Positions 1 to 6,644 are shown, counted from the stretch's first letter. The stretch is DNA of 13,236 nucleotides from UBA4744 sp035282865 (GCA_035282865.1 DATEVB010000232.1:1-13236), one strand, 5' to 3'. Numbers and translations are program-made. The notes: generated from the sequence alone by a model not told the origin.

Positions 1-90
1 GGGGGGCAGGTGCTGTTGGCGGCTGGGTTGCTGCTGCTGATGGGAGGGATCGCCGTCATGTGGGGGATGCTGCGGAGGGCCGAACGATGA
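1..90 (+). CDS. C-terminal end of a TadB-like type II secretion F family protein (5' truncated)
   Basis: The first reading frame is open from the window edge to TGA at 88-90 and gives 29 residues: one hydrophobic membrane helix (VLLAAGLLLLMGGIAVMW) followed by a short basic tail ending RRAER. This is how the inner-membrane platform proteins of Tad/Flp pilus systems (TadB, type II secretion F family) end. The stop overlaps the start of the TadC-like gene as ATGA, and TadB-TadC pairs are the usual order in these clusters. With only the last helix visible, the identity rests mainly on context. It would act in the cytoplasmic membrane, coupling the pilus ATPase to pilin assembly. Confidence 0.6.
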   Translation, partial: GGQVLLAAGLLLLMGGIAVMWGMLRRAER

Positions 91-722
91 CCTACCTGGG
101 AGCGCTGGTGTTGGGGCTGGTGATACACGAGGGGACCCGCCAGTATGTCTCGCCCCGTCGGGCGGCAGGCGCGGCGGCCTCTGCCACTCTTGTCGCAGCG
201 ATACCGGCCGGTGTGTCGGTCGTCGCACTCGGCTGGGCCTTGGCCTTGCTCCGGGCCCGGCAGGTCCGGCCGGCTGCGACCAGAGACCGCACCGGACCGG
301 ATCGTTTGGGGCAGGTCCTGTACATCGCACTGTCCGCCGGGCTACCGGTGGCGGCCGCCCTCGAATTCGCAGTCGGGGAGGTGGGGCCTGCCGAAGCTGC
401 CATGGTGCGCTCGGTGCTGAGAGCTGCCCGGCACCAGGGGCTGGCGGTGGCGCTGTCGGGAGTCGAGGGTTCGGCCGGCCGGTTGTTTGCGGGGCTGGCC
501 CGGGCGCAGCTCACCGGCTCCTCGGCCATCAAGGCGGTGGCATCGTTCGTGGACGAGGAACGAAAGAATCGACGCGCCCGGGCAACAGAGGCCGCTCAGC
601 GCTTGCCGGTAAAGCTGACCGTACCGCTCGCGCTGCTGATCCTCCCTGGATTTGTGTTGCTCACGGTCGGTCCGACGGTGATCGTCACAGTGGAGCGGCT
701 GTTTGGGCCCTTGCTCTCGTGA
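87..722 (+). CDS. TadC-like type II secretion system F family protein, pilus assembly platform
   Basis: The predicted protein has 211 residues. Membrane helices lie near residues 3-15, 32-56 and 176-202, around a cytoplasmic T2SF four-helix region at about 74-170. The end of the domain carries the family-typical run AAQRLPVKLTVPLALLILPG (169-188), a helix restart with the PLxLxxLPGF pattern. TadC works with TadB as the inner-membrane platform that links the motor ATPase to the growing Flp pilus. I chose ATG 87 because it overlaps the upstream stop (ATGA), typical of translational coupling; a GTG nine codons earlier (60) is possible but lies deep inside the upstream gene. The N-terminal part is shorter than in proteobacterial TadC, as is usual for actinobacterial homologues such as Rv3657c. 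Assignment to the T2SF family is firm; TadC rather than TadB rests on order. Confidence 0.85.
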   Translation: MTYLGALVLGLVIHEGTRQYVSPRRAAGAAASATLVAAIPAGVSVVALGWALALLRARQVRPAATRDRTGPDRLGQVLYIALSAGLPVAAALEFAVGEVGPAEAAMVRSVLRAARHQGLAVALSGVEGSAGRLFAGLARAQLTGSSAIKAVASFVDEERKNRRARATEAAQRLPVKLTVPLALLILPGFVLLTVGPTVIVTVERLFGPLLS

Positions 723-764
723 TGTTGTCAGCACTTCCCCCGCGCCGGCCGGTCGCCGGTATCG

Positions 765-778
765 AAGGAGGAGAAGGA
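765..778 (+). promoter_or_regulatory. Strong ribosome binding site of the Flp pilin gene
   Basis: The purine run AAGGAGGAGAAGGA ends one base before ATG 780 and contains AGGAGG with about 8 bases of spacing. It is the best Shine-Dalgarno sequence in the pilus cluster, where other junctions rely on 4-base start/stop overlaps. This fits a need for much more pilin than assembly protein (inference). Confidence 0.75.
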
Positions 779-779
779 A

Positions 780-962
780 ATGCTGCACGTGCTGCATCGG
801 ATCATCTATCGGGATGAAGGGCAGGGCACCGTCGAATACGTGCTGGTCATTCTGGCCGCCGCGGCGATTGCGCTCTCGCTAATCGCCTGGATCAGCGGTA
901 CGAATCTGTTCAGCGGCCTGTTCGGGACCGTCCTCAAGAAAGTCATCGGATTCGCCAAGTGA
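780..962 (+). CDS. Flp-type pilin / DUF4244-like major pilin
   Basis: This 60-residue protein has the layout of an Flp prepilin: a short charged leader (residues 1-14), the processing motif G/QGTVEY with predicted cleavage after Gly14, the conserved Glu19-Tyr20 pair (+5 and +6), a hydrophobic helix (about 20-39) and a short C-terminal part ending GFAK. The mature pilin would be 46 residues. In Tad systems a dedicated prepilin peptidase (not in this window) cuts and the subunit polymerises into a thin adhesive pilus. The protein corresponds in position and size to the actinobacterial pilin of the same neighbourhood (Rv3656c type). It follows the TadC-like gene after a 57-base gap with a strong ribosome binding site, and its TGA overlaps the next GTG start. 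Confidence 0.88.
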   Translation: MLHVLHRIIYRDEGQGTVEYVLVILAAAAIALSLIAWISGTNLFSGLFGTVLKKVIGFAK

Positions 963-1333
963 ATGGGAGGCGGGGAGAACAGGGGTCCGCAGTGGTCGAG
1001 TTCGCCCTCATCTTGCCCGTTGTTGTACTGGTGCTGTTGGCGGTGGTCGAAGTGACGGTCGTGGCACGCACCCAGTACGAACTCGTGCACGCAGCCCGGG
1101 AAGGGGCCAGGACGGCAGCAACCGTCGCGGACCCTTCCCAGGCGGTGCGGGCCGTGCAGGCCGCCCTCGACCCGGCCGTGGCCGGTCGTGTGAGGGTGTC
1201 GGTCGAGCGGCCGGAAACCGTGGGAAGCAGTGCGGTGGTCACCGTGGTTCTTCCCCACCGGCTGGGCGCAATGATCCTCGGTGGCCTGCGGATTGATCTC
1301 CGCGCCAGATCGGTGATGCGGGTGGAGCGGTGA
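959..1333 (+). CDS. TadE-like minor pilin / pilus assembly protein
   Basis: The protein has 124 residues. A short basic N-terminus leads into G/SAVVEF (Gly9, Glu14, Phe15), the TadE form of the prepilin processing site, followed by one hydrophobic helix (about 15-35). After it come the family-typical RTQYELVHAAREGARTAA segment (36-53) and a small extracellular beta-rich region. TadE proteins are pseudopilins processed by the same peptidase as Flp, and they are required for pilus assembly at the membrane. The start is GTG 959, which overlaps the pilin stop (GTGA); no separate Shine-Dalgarno sequence is evident, so translation is probably coupled. Position matches Rv3655c-type genes. Family assignment is confident. 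Confidence 0.87.
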   Translation: MNGRRGEQGSAVVEFALILPVVVLVLLAVVEVTVVARTQYELVHAAREGARTAATVADPSQAVRAVQAALDPAVAGRVRVSVERPETVGSSAVVTVVLPHRLGAMILGGLRIDLRARSVMRVER

Positions 1334-1719
1334 GCGACCATGGGTCGGCTTCGGTGCTCATCCTCGGTGTAGTCGGGCTCATGGTCGTGCTGGGCCTCAT
1401 GCTCGCCACGGCGGGGCATTACCTCAGCGTACGGAGCGAGGTACAGGCGGCGGCCGACGCGGCTGCCCTGGCTGCCGCCCCGGTCACGTTTCGTCCCTTT
1501 GGTACCGAGGCGAATCCAGCCGCCGAGGCTGCCCGGTTTGCCGCTGCCAACGGGGCGCGCTTGGTTCGCTGTTTCTGTCCGATCGATCGCACTTGGGTCG
1601 CCCGCATCGTTGAGGTGGAGGTGGTGCGAGACATCAACCTCATCGGCTTGGGCCGACGGGAGGTCCGGGCAATGGCGGCAGCCGAGTTCGTCCCGGTCGA
1701 TCTCCTTCTCGTTGAATAG
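1330..1719 (+). CDS. Second TadE-like protein of the helicase/secretion neighbourhood (TadG-like N-terminus)
   Basis: This 129-residue protein starts with GSASVLILGVVGLMVVLGLM, one N-terminal membrane helix (about 8-32) without the Glu at +5 of a pilin. It continues with RSEVQAAADAAALAAA (35-50), the post-helix motif shared by TadE/TadG-like and Rv3654c-like proteins. The rest is a short extracellular domain with two close cysteines (Cys81 and Cys83, in RCFCP), which might form a disulfide or bind something; this is inference. It resembles the family defined by proximity to the Tad cluster and helicase ('helicase/secretion neighborhood TadE-like protein', TIGR03816). Start GTG 1330 overlaps the previous stop (GTGA). 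It is the last pilus gene; its 3' end carries the -35 element of the next promoter. Confidence 0.8.
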   Translation: MSDHGSASVLILGVVGLMVVLGLMLATAGHYLSVRSEVQAAADAAALAAAPVTFRPFGTEANPAAEAARFAAANGARLVRCFCPIDRTWVARIVEVEVVRDINLIGLGRREVRAMAAAEFVPVDLLLVE

Positions 1720-1741
1720 GTGGACAGCGATCGGGTATGAT
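1712..1741 (+). promoter_or_regulatory. Promoter of the toxin-antitoxin pair, sigma-70 type
   Basis: TTGAAT (1712-1717) and TATGAT (1736-1741) match the -35 and -10 consensus at 4/6 and 5/6 positions with an 18-base spacer. The expected start of transcription falls at about 1748-1749, exactly at the in-frame ATG 1749. The -35 element overlaps the stop codon of the preceding pilus gene, so the module can be expressed separately from the pilus operon. Position and spacing are seen in the sequence; activity is inferred. Confidence 0.65.
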
Positions 1742-1742
1742 T

Positions 1743-1762
1743 CGGATCATGACACTGATCCG
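1743..1762 (+). promoter_or_regulatory. Inverted repeat at the antitoxin start, probable autoregulatory operator
   Basis: CGGATCA (1743-1749), six bases, then TGATCCG (1756-1762) form a perfect 7-bp inverted repeat; allowing one mismatch the arms extend outward (1740-1765). It lies directly behind the -10 hexamer and covers the predicted transcription start and first codons of the antitoxin. An HTH antitoxin bound here would block RNA polymerase, as expected for autoregulated Xre-type toxin-antitoxin operons. Confidence 0.6.
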
Positions 1763-2375
1763 GATTAGTACCGTTGAGGAACCGTTCGACACTCCCGGTA
1801 CGGTCAGGTCGGCCGTTGCGTTCCTGTCACGAGCGGAGACGATGGGGTTCTTGGGAGACGAAGACATCGATCATCTGAACATCGCAACGGTCCGCGATGT
1901 GGTCGACGCCATGGCCGAGGCCGGGTTGGGTTCCGGCCCCGGAGCTCTGCTGCGTATCCCTGATGACGAAATCAGCGGGGGCGAGATCGCCGCGGTTCTC
2001 GCCGAGCTCGAGGACATTCTCGAGAGCTCTCCCGCCCCCGACCGTGAGTGGCCGACCCTCGACCACCTGTTCGGCATCCAAACCCTGGCGGGGTTGTTGG
2101 GAGTGTCGCCGGCCAGCGTGCGTCGTTATCTGCGAGGTGAGCGAGCAACTCCCGATCAGATTGCCGCCCGCCTGCATTTCCTCGCCATGGTGGTCTCAGA
2201 TCTTTCCGGCGCCTACAACGACTTCGGCATTCGCCGGTGGTTTACCCGTTCGAGAAGCGTGCTGCAGGGGGCGGCCCCGCGAGAGCTCCTGGCGGGTGAT
2301 TGGGACCCCGACCACTCCGGGCCGCGCAAGGTGCGCGCTCTCGCTCGCGCACTGTTGGGTTCGCCGGCCACATGA
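1749..2375 (+). CDS. Xre/MbcA/ParS-type antitoxin-like HTH protein, partner of the RES protein
   Basis: The predicted protein has 208 residues from ATG 1749. A helix-turn-helix is visible at about 109-135 (IQTLAGLLGVSPASVRRYLR). The C-terminal part (about 160-205), with IRRWFTRSRSVLQGAAPREL followed by a short helical tail, has the pattern of the toxin-binding domain of Xre/MbcA/ParS antitoxins (DUF2384). The first 100 residues are an additional acidic helical region that I do not recognise; typical members are shorter. I prefer ATG 1749 because the -10 hexamer at 1736-1741 places transcription start there, giving a leaderless mRNA; ATG 1737 adds four residues but lies inside the -10 element. 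The stop overlaps the toxin start (ATGA). The expected role is to neutralise the RES toxin and repress its own promoter. The family call is good but was made by eye. Confidence 0.7.
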   Translation: MTLIRISTVEEPFDTPGTVRSAVAFLSRAETMGFLGDEDIDHLNIATVRDVVDAMAEAGLGSGPGALLRIPDDEISGGEIAAVLAELEDILESSPAPDREWPTLDHLFGIQTLAGLLGVSPASVRRYLRGERATPDQIAARLHFLAMVVSDLSGAYNDFGIRRWFTRSRSVLQGAAPRELLAGDWDPDHSGPRKVRALARALLGSPAT

Positions 2376-2896
2376 TCCTGTTCCGTCACGTCGATCCCCG
2401 GTATCCCTTCCTCTGGGAGACACCCGACCAACCTTCGGCCCGCTGGCATGAGGTCGGTGATGGACCCGTTCACTATCTGTCGGACACCCCGGATGGAGCG
2501 TGGGCTGAGTTCCTCAGGCATGAAGAAATCACCGATCCGGGGGACCTGGCCGGGGTCGAACGCACCATGTGGGCGGTTGACATCGCCCAACCGCCCAACC
2601 GCCGGTCCGGGCTGCCGCATCGAGTTGTGACCGGCGGACCGGACACCTACGCCCGGTGCCGGAGGTACGCCGGTCGGTTGCGGGCCGAGGGCGAACCCGG
2701 CTTCTCGGTGGAAGGAGCGGCGCTCCTACCGGGCGAAGCAAGGGGTTGGCATGTGGACAACGGTCTGAAGCCGGGCCAGGATTGCAACGGGCGAGTCCAG
2801 GTGCTGTTCGGGAGCAGGCCTGACCTGACCGGATGGCCGGCAGCCATCGCCGGACGGCCGCCAAGCTATCTTCTCGAGCGCGTTCGGTACTACTAG
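2372..2896 (+). CDS. RES-domain protein, probable NAD+-targeting toxin
   Basis: This protein has 174 residues. The N-terminal half fits the RES fold: a starting FRHVDPRY, then SARWHEVGDGPVHYLSD (22-38) and GAWAEFLRHE (42-51), which supply the expected conserved Arg24, Tyr35 and Glu46. Characterised RES toxins (MbcT, ParT) degrade or phosphorolyse NAD+ or ADP-ribosylate targets. Further on, the stretch around GAALLPGEA (115-123) seems to sit where many RES proteins have a Pro-Ser-Ala-Arg-like motif, so the third conserved residue (Ser) may be missing; this alignment is by eye. A downstream segment, NGRVQVLFGS, is compatible with the last strand. The gene starts at ATG 2372, overlapping the antitoxin stop, and ends convergent to the helicase. 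The partner gene makes a toxin role likely. Confidence 0.75.
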   Translation: MILFRHVDPRYPFLWETPDQPSARWHEVGDGPVHYLSDTPDGAWAEFLRHEEITDPGDLAGVERTMWAVDIAQPPNRRSGLPHRVVTGGPDTYARCRRYAGRLRAEGEPGFSVEGAALLPGEARGWHVDNGLKPGQDCNGRVQVLFGSRPDLTGWPAAIAGRPPSYLLERVRYY

Positions 2897-2948
2897 TTTC
2901 TCGTAATTCGTTCTTCGTACCTCTTCCCGCTGACGAGCGCAGTGAGCC

Positions 2949-2984
2949 GTTGGGGCGTTCGGTCCCACCAACCGGGTCGTTTTT
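2949..2984 (+). terminator. Possible intrinsic terminator after the RES gene
   Basis: GTTGG (2949-2953) pairs with CCAAC (2968-2972), and two further G-C pairs form inside past one bulged A. A run of five T follows at 2980-2984. The seven bases between stem and T-run make it a weak candidate. It lies in the 114-base gap between the convergent toxin and helicase genes, where a terminator is expected. Confidence 0.35.
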
Positions 2985-3010
2985 CGCCTTCCGTTGCCAG
3001 GCGGATCTGT

Positions 3011-5275
3011 TTATCGATCTGCCAGGGCCGTTGCGAGGAACCGGACGGCGCCTTCCTTCGACAGTGGTTCGTTGAAGTTGCCGCATTTGGGCGACTGAAC
3101 ACACGAAGGGCAGCCGTCCTCGCATGGACATCCGTTAACCATCTCGCGAGTTGCCTGGAGGTGATTCACCCCCACGTTGAAGGCGATCGGCGAAATACCC
3201 GCTCCGCCCGGATAGGCCTCATAGATGAAGATGGTTCCGATTCCCGTCTCGGGATGGAACGGTGTCGACAGGCCTCCGATGTCCCACCGGTCGCAGATGG
3301 CAAAAAGCGGCAGCATGGCGATGGCGGCGTGCTCGGCGGCATGCAGAGTTCCCGGCACATCGTGATGGGCGAGCCCCGCATCCGAGTAGACGCCGTCGGG
3401 TATGGTCCACCAGACGGCATCCGTTTCGAATTGAACGGGTGGCAGGTCGAGGGCTTGGAAACCGAGCACCTCCCCCGACCCGATCCTCTTGCGTTTGAAC
3501 GCAACGACGTGGCTCTCCACTCGCACCGATCCGAGATGCTGAGTGAGAGGCCCCACCGGTCGCCGATCATGGATGTGGAGGATCTCGAGGTGTTTCTCAT
3601 CCTGGGACTGGGTGTAGTAATCGACCTCTTCCGGGTGCACTCGCACCTCTCGGCCGGCAAGGTCGAGCTCGGCCACGACGAAGGTGTCGCCTTGGTGGAG
3701 GTACACCGCGCCGGGGTGGGCCTGGTTGAACGTCTGGCTTTCCTCGAGGGTCCCGAGCAACTCACCGGCCGCGACATCAAGGACCGAGAACGCAGATCCA
3801 CCGGAAGTGCGGATGCTCACCGACCCGGCGGGGCGTGTGCGCCGCGCCCAGTAGAGGCGCCCCTGGCGGAGACGGAGGTCGCCGGCTTGCACCAGCCGGT
3901 TGGCGGCTTCCTCCATGCTGTCGCCGAGGAATCTCTGGTCGTCGGGTTGGAGTGGCAACTCATGAGCCGCGCATGCCGTGTGGGCCTCAACCACCAGGGG
4001 GTTGTCCGGGTTGACCACGGCCGACTCGGGGGGCCGGGTGAACAGCTGGCGCGGATGGGTCATGTAGTACTGATCGAGGGCGTCCTCACCTCCCACCAAC
4101 ACGCCCAGCGAATGCTCCTGGCTCCGTCCGGCCCTTCCAACCTGCTGCCAGAAGGAGGCCAGCGTCCCGGGGAAGGTGTTGATGATCGCCGCGTCCAGGT
4201 TGCCGACGTCGATACCGAGCTCGAGGGCATTGGTGGCCGTCACCCCGAGCAGCTCGCCGGCGAACAGGGCAGCTTCGATGCGCCGCCGGTCCGCCGGAAG
4301 ATACCCGCCCCGATAGGGTGCGATGCGCTCTGCCAGCGGCGCATCGAGTCGGTCGTTCGCCCATTTGTATATCAGCTCGGTGGCCTTCCGGCTCCTCGAG
4401 AACACGATCGTGTGCTGGTGATGGCGAACGAGATCCACGAACAGGTCGGTTGCTTCGGCCATGGCGCTCCGCCGGCGGCGTGGGACGTCCTCGACGAGAG
4501 GCGGATTCCACAGAGCGATCAGTTTTGCTCCTTGCGGTGAGTCGTCGCCCTGCAGGACCTCGACGTCCAGACCACTCAACCGCCCGGCGAGCTGTCCGGG
4601 ATTACCGATGGTGGCCGAAGTGAATATCAGCGTTGGCTCTGTTCCGTAGTGAGCGGCGATCCTCCGCAACCGGCGCAGCACATGGGCAACGTGACTGCCG
4701 AAGATGCCTCGTAACACATGCATTTCGTCGATCACGAGGTATTTGAGTCGGAGAAAGAAGTCGGCCCATCTTCCGTGATGGGGAAGCATCCCGAAATGGA
4801 GCATATCCGGATTGGTCAGGATGATGTTGGCGTGGCGTCGTGCCCAGGTACGGTCTTCCTGGGAGGTATCTCCATCGTACGTGGCCGCTACCAGCCCCGG
4901 GATTCGCAGGCCGGTCAGGCTGCGCAGTTGATCCTGCGCAAGGGCTTTGGTGGGGAAGATGAGGAGGGATGTGGTCCGAGGGTTTTCGAGGATCGCTTCG
5001 GCGATGGGTATTTGATAGCTGAGTGACTTCCCCGAGGCGGTTCCCGATACCAGGACGGAATGTGTTCCCGAGCGGATTGCCTGCACCGCCCGCGCCTGGT
5101 GCCGGTACAGGCGCTCGATGCCGTGCTCGGCAAGGCGCTGCGCGAGGGCACCGGACAGGGGCGGGTCGAGTTCACCGAAGATGGCCGGGCAGGCGGGCAG
5201 ACTCTCGAGGTGCGCCAGCTCGCCGTCCAGGTCCGGGTCCTGCACCCAGCCGCGTACCAGTGTGTCGAGGTCCAT
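3011..5275 (-). CDS. DEAD/DEAH-like helicase with C-terminal DUF1998 cysteine cluster (MrfA/YprA-like)
   Basis: This 754-residue superfamily 2 helicase shows: Walker A GTASGKS (78-84), motif Ia FPTKALAQ (107-114), motif II DEMH (183-186), motif III SAT (220-222), a second RecA domain with VFSRSRKATE (291-300), motif V TNALELGIDVG (348-358) and motif VI QQVGRAGR (377-384). The C-terminal DUF1998-type region ends in GCPCEDGCPSCVQSPKC, with cysteines at 716, 718, 722, 725 and 731; four of these bind zinc in the Bacillus subtilis mitomycin repair factor MrfA. The neighbourhood family (TIGR03817, Rv3649 type) usually has DECH in motif II, so Met here is a small deviation. The likely role is ATP-driven 3'-5' DNA unwinding in repair. 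It lies 62 bases behind the LCP gene on the same strand, without a clear Shine-Dalgarno sequence, and is convergent with the pilus/toxin side. Confidence 0.92.
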   Translation of the reverse strand: MDLDTLVRGWVQDPDLDGELAHLESLPACPAIFGELDPPLSGALAQRLAEHGIERLYRHQARAVQAIRSGTHSVLVSGTASGKSLSYQIPIAEAILENPRTTSLLIFPTKALAQDQLRSLTGLRIPGLVAATYDGDTSQEDRTWARRHANIILTNPDMLHFGMLPHHGRWADFFLRLKYLVIDEMHVLRGIFGSHVAHVLRRLRRIAAHYGTEPTLIFTSATIGNPGQLAGRLSGLDVEVLQGDDSPQGAKLIALWNPPLVEDVPRRRRSAMAEATDLFVDLVRHHQHTIVFSRSRKATELIYKWANDRLDAPLAERIAPYRGGYLPADRRRIEAALFAGELLGVTATNALELGIDVGNLDAAIINTFPGTLASFWQQVGRAGRSQEHSLGVLVGGEDALDQYYMTHPRQLFTRPPESAVVNPDNPLVVEAHTACAAHELPLQPDDQRFLGDSMEEAANRLVQAGDLRLRQGRLYWARRTRPAGSVSIRTSGGSAFSVLDVAAGELLGTLEESQTFNQAHPGAVYLHQGDTFVVAELDLAGREVRVHPEEVDYYTQSQDEKHLEILHIHDRRPVGPLTQHLGSVRVESHVVAFKRKRIGSGEVLGFQALDLPPVQFETDAVWWTIPDGVYSDAGLAHHDVPGTLHAAEHAAIAMLPLFAICDRWDIGGLSTPFHPETGIGTIFIYEAYPGGAGISPIAFNVGVNHLQATREMVNGCPCEDGCPSCVQSPKCGNFNEPLSKEGAVRFLATALADR

Positions 5276-5337
5276 GCGGTCTCAGTCTGTCATTTCCTGA
5301 ACAACCTTCGGCGGCGCGGGCCTGATCGACAAGACAG

Positions 5338-6549
5338 TTAATCCTCTTCCAACGCACCGTCCGCCAGGTCGGCGAAGGTGGCCAACGCAGCATCGGTGAG
5401 GTAGACGACGCTGGCGCTCCCGGCGGTCCCGACCCGGCCGTCGCCGACCACATTGGTGAGCGCTTCGGGGTCCAATTCGTAGGAAGAAGCTGCCAGGGTG
5501 AGGAGCTGTTCGGCCGGCAGATCTGTCCAGGTGTACTCGACCAGCAGTTCGAGGAGTCGCGGCAACTCCCCGATGCCGAGCGCTTGGGCTTTCCGTAGGG
5601 CCGCCACCATCAGCAGCCCTTGGTGATAACTGCGCGTGAGATCGCCGCCGGACAGGGTGCGATTGCGAGCGAAGGCGAGTGCGTCCGCTCCTGCGAATGA
5701 TTGCAGGCCGGCTTGGAAGAAGGCTTGCGACTTCGGCTCGGCCATTGCGAAAGGAACGTCGAACTCGAACCCGCCGAACGCGTCGACCAGTCCGGTGAAG
5801 CCGAGAAAGCCGGTGACCAGGTATCCCTCGAGGGGAAGACCGGTGACGTTGCGGGCGGTTTCGAGCACCACCTCGGGCCCGCGTGATGCCATCACATTGG
5901 TGAATTTGTTGTGACCGCCGTAGGAAGCCTCGACCCAGGCGTCCCGGGGTATGCCGACGATCGCTCCCCGGCCGGTGTCGGGGACGATGCCGACCAGGTG
6001 CAGCGAGTCGGCGCGATAGCCGAGAGGGTTCTGACCGGGCCGGGCGTCCGAACCGATGATCAATACCAGGCGGGGACCGCCTCCATACCAGGCGGGTTTG
6101 TTGAACCGGCTCAGGCGTGCACCAACAATGCGCCAATCTCCGCCGGGGTCCGCAACGGCCAGGACGACATCGTCGCCGGCTGTGATCACCGCGATGTCCG
6201 ATTCGAGAATCCGGCCGGTGGCCACGGCCCCCGACACTTCGACCTCGCCTACGGTCGTGTCGAGACCGGCGAGGTGGTCGGTGAGGCCAACGGGCAGGTT
6301 CGGTTGGCCCCCGGCTGATGGGTCCGCTGCATACGAGTACAGGCCCAGGAGGGCTTCATCGAGTCCATTGGGTGCATTCACCAATTGGAGTGACACCGTC
6401 GTTGCCCGCCGGGTGGTCGTCGAAGTTGGAGGGGAGGTGCTCGACGTGGTGAAGGTGGGCGGCGTGGTGGCCGGCTCGGCCGACGAGCTGCAGGCAGGCG
6501 CGATGAGAGCGACGACCGACAGGAGCGCGAGGACGCGGAACGGCTTCAT
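5338..6549 (-). CDS. LytR-CpsA-Psr (LCP) family protein, predicted lipoprotein
   Basis: From ATG 6549 the protein has 403 residues. The N-terminus (MKPFRVLALLSVVALIAPAC) is a signal peptide with a probable lipobox ending at Cys20 (Ala at -3 is not the commonest residue), followed by a Thr/Ser/Pro-rich linker (22-53). Residues about 55-155 form an extra domain I do not recognise. The LCP domain (about 160-318) has GSDAR (166-170), RADS (179-182), GIPRDAWV (199-206), HNKF, and the late FARNR...D..R arginine cluster (295-306), the residues that bind the polyprenyl-pyrophosphate donor. LCP enzymes attach glycopolymers (arabinogalactan, teichoic acid or capsule) to peptidoglycan outside the membrane. 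An upstream ATG (6615) would bury the signal peptide behind 22 residues, so I rejected it. Most LCP proteins use a membrane helix, so a lipid anchor is unusual. Confidence 0.88.
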   Translation of the reverse strand: MKPFRVLALLSVVALIAPACSSSAEPATTPPTFTTSSTSPPTSTTTRRATTVSLQLVNAPNGLDEALLGLYSYAADPSAGGQPNLPVGLTDHLAGLDTTVGEVEVSGAVATGRILESDIAVITAGDDVVLAVADPGGDWRIVGARLSRFNKPAWYGGGPRLVLIIGSDARPGQNPLGYRADSLHLVGIVPDTGRGAIVGIPRDAWVEASYGGHNKFTNVMASRGPEVVLETARNVTGLPLEGYLVTGFLGFTGLVDAFGGFEFDVPFAMAEPKSQAFFQAGLQSFAGADALAFARNRTLSGGDLTRSYHQGLLMVAALRKAQALGIGELPRLLELLVEYTWTDLPAEQLLTLAASSYELDPEALTNVVGDGRVGTAGSASVVYLTDAALATFADLADGALEED

Positions 6550-6644
6550 GGAAGTGTGGACTGTAGGCGGCCGGCTGTAGTACGTGGAGTCGATGCGGTA
6601 AGTGGCGTCTACCATGCGAGCGGGCGTCTTGATGCGGAGTGAAG

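Noticed and set aside
1737..2896. Recent horizontal transfer of the toxin-antitoxin module
   Set aside because: No flanking repeats, integrase, transposase or tRNA, and no obvious shift in base composition or codon use compared with neighbours by eye.
2985..3003. Hairpin CGCCT-N9-AGGCG before the helicase stop as a terminator
   Set aside because: On the helicase strand it is followed by A residues, not T, and on the + strand the T-run comes before it. Not a terminator in either direction.
2942..4540. 532-codon open frame on the + strand opposite the 3' half of the helicase gene
   Set aside because: It is antisense to a helicase with complete motifs and has no recognisable domain, signal or ribosome binding site. 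Long antisense frames are common in GC-rich DNA where the coding strand avoids certain codons.
6550..6644. Divergent promoters between the LCP and antiporter genes
   Set aside because: A promoter region is expected here, but I found no pair of -35/-10 hexamers with acceptable spacing on either strand.
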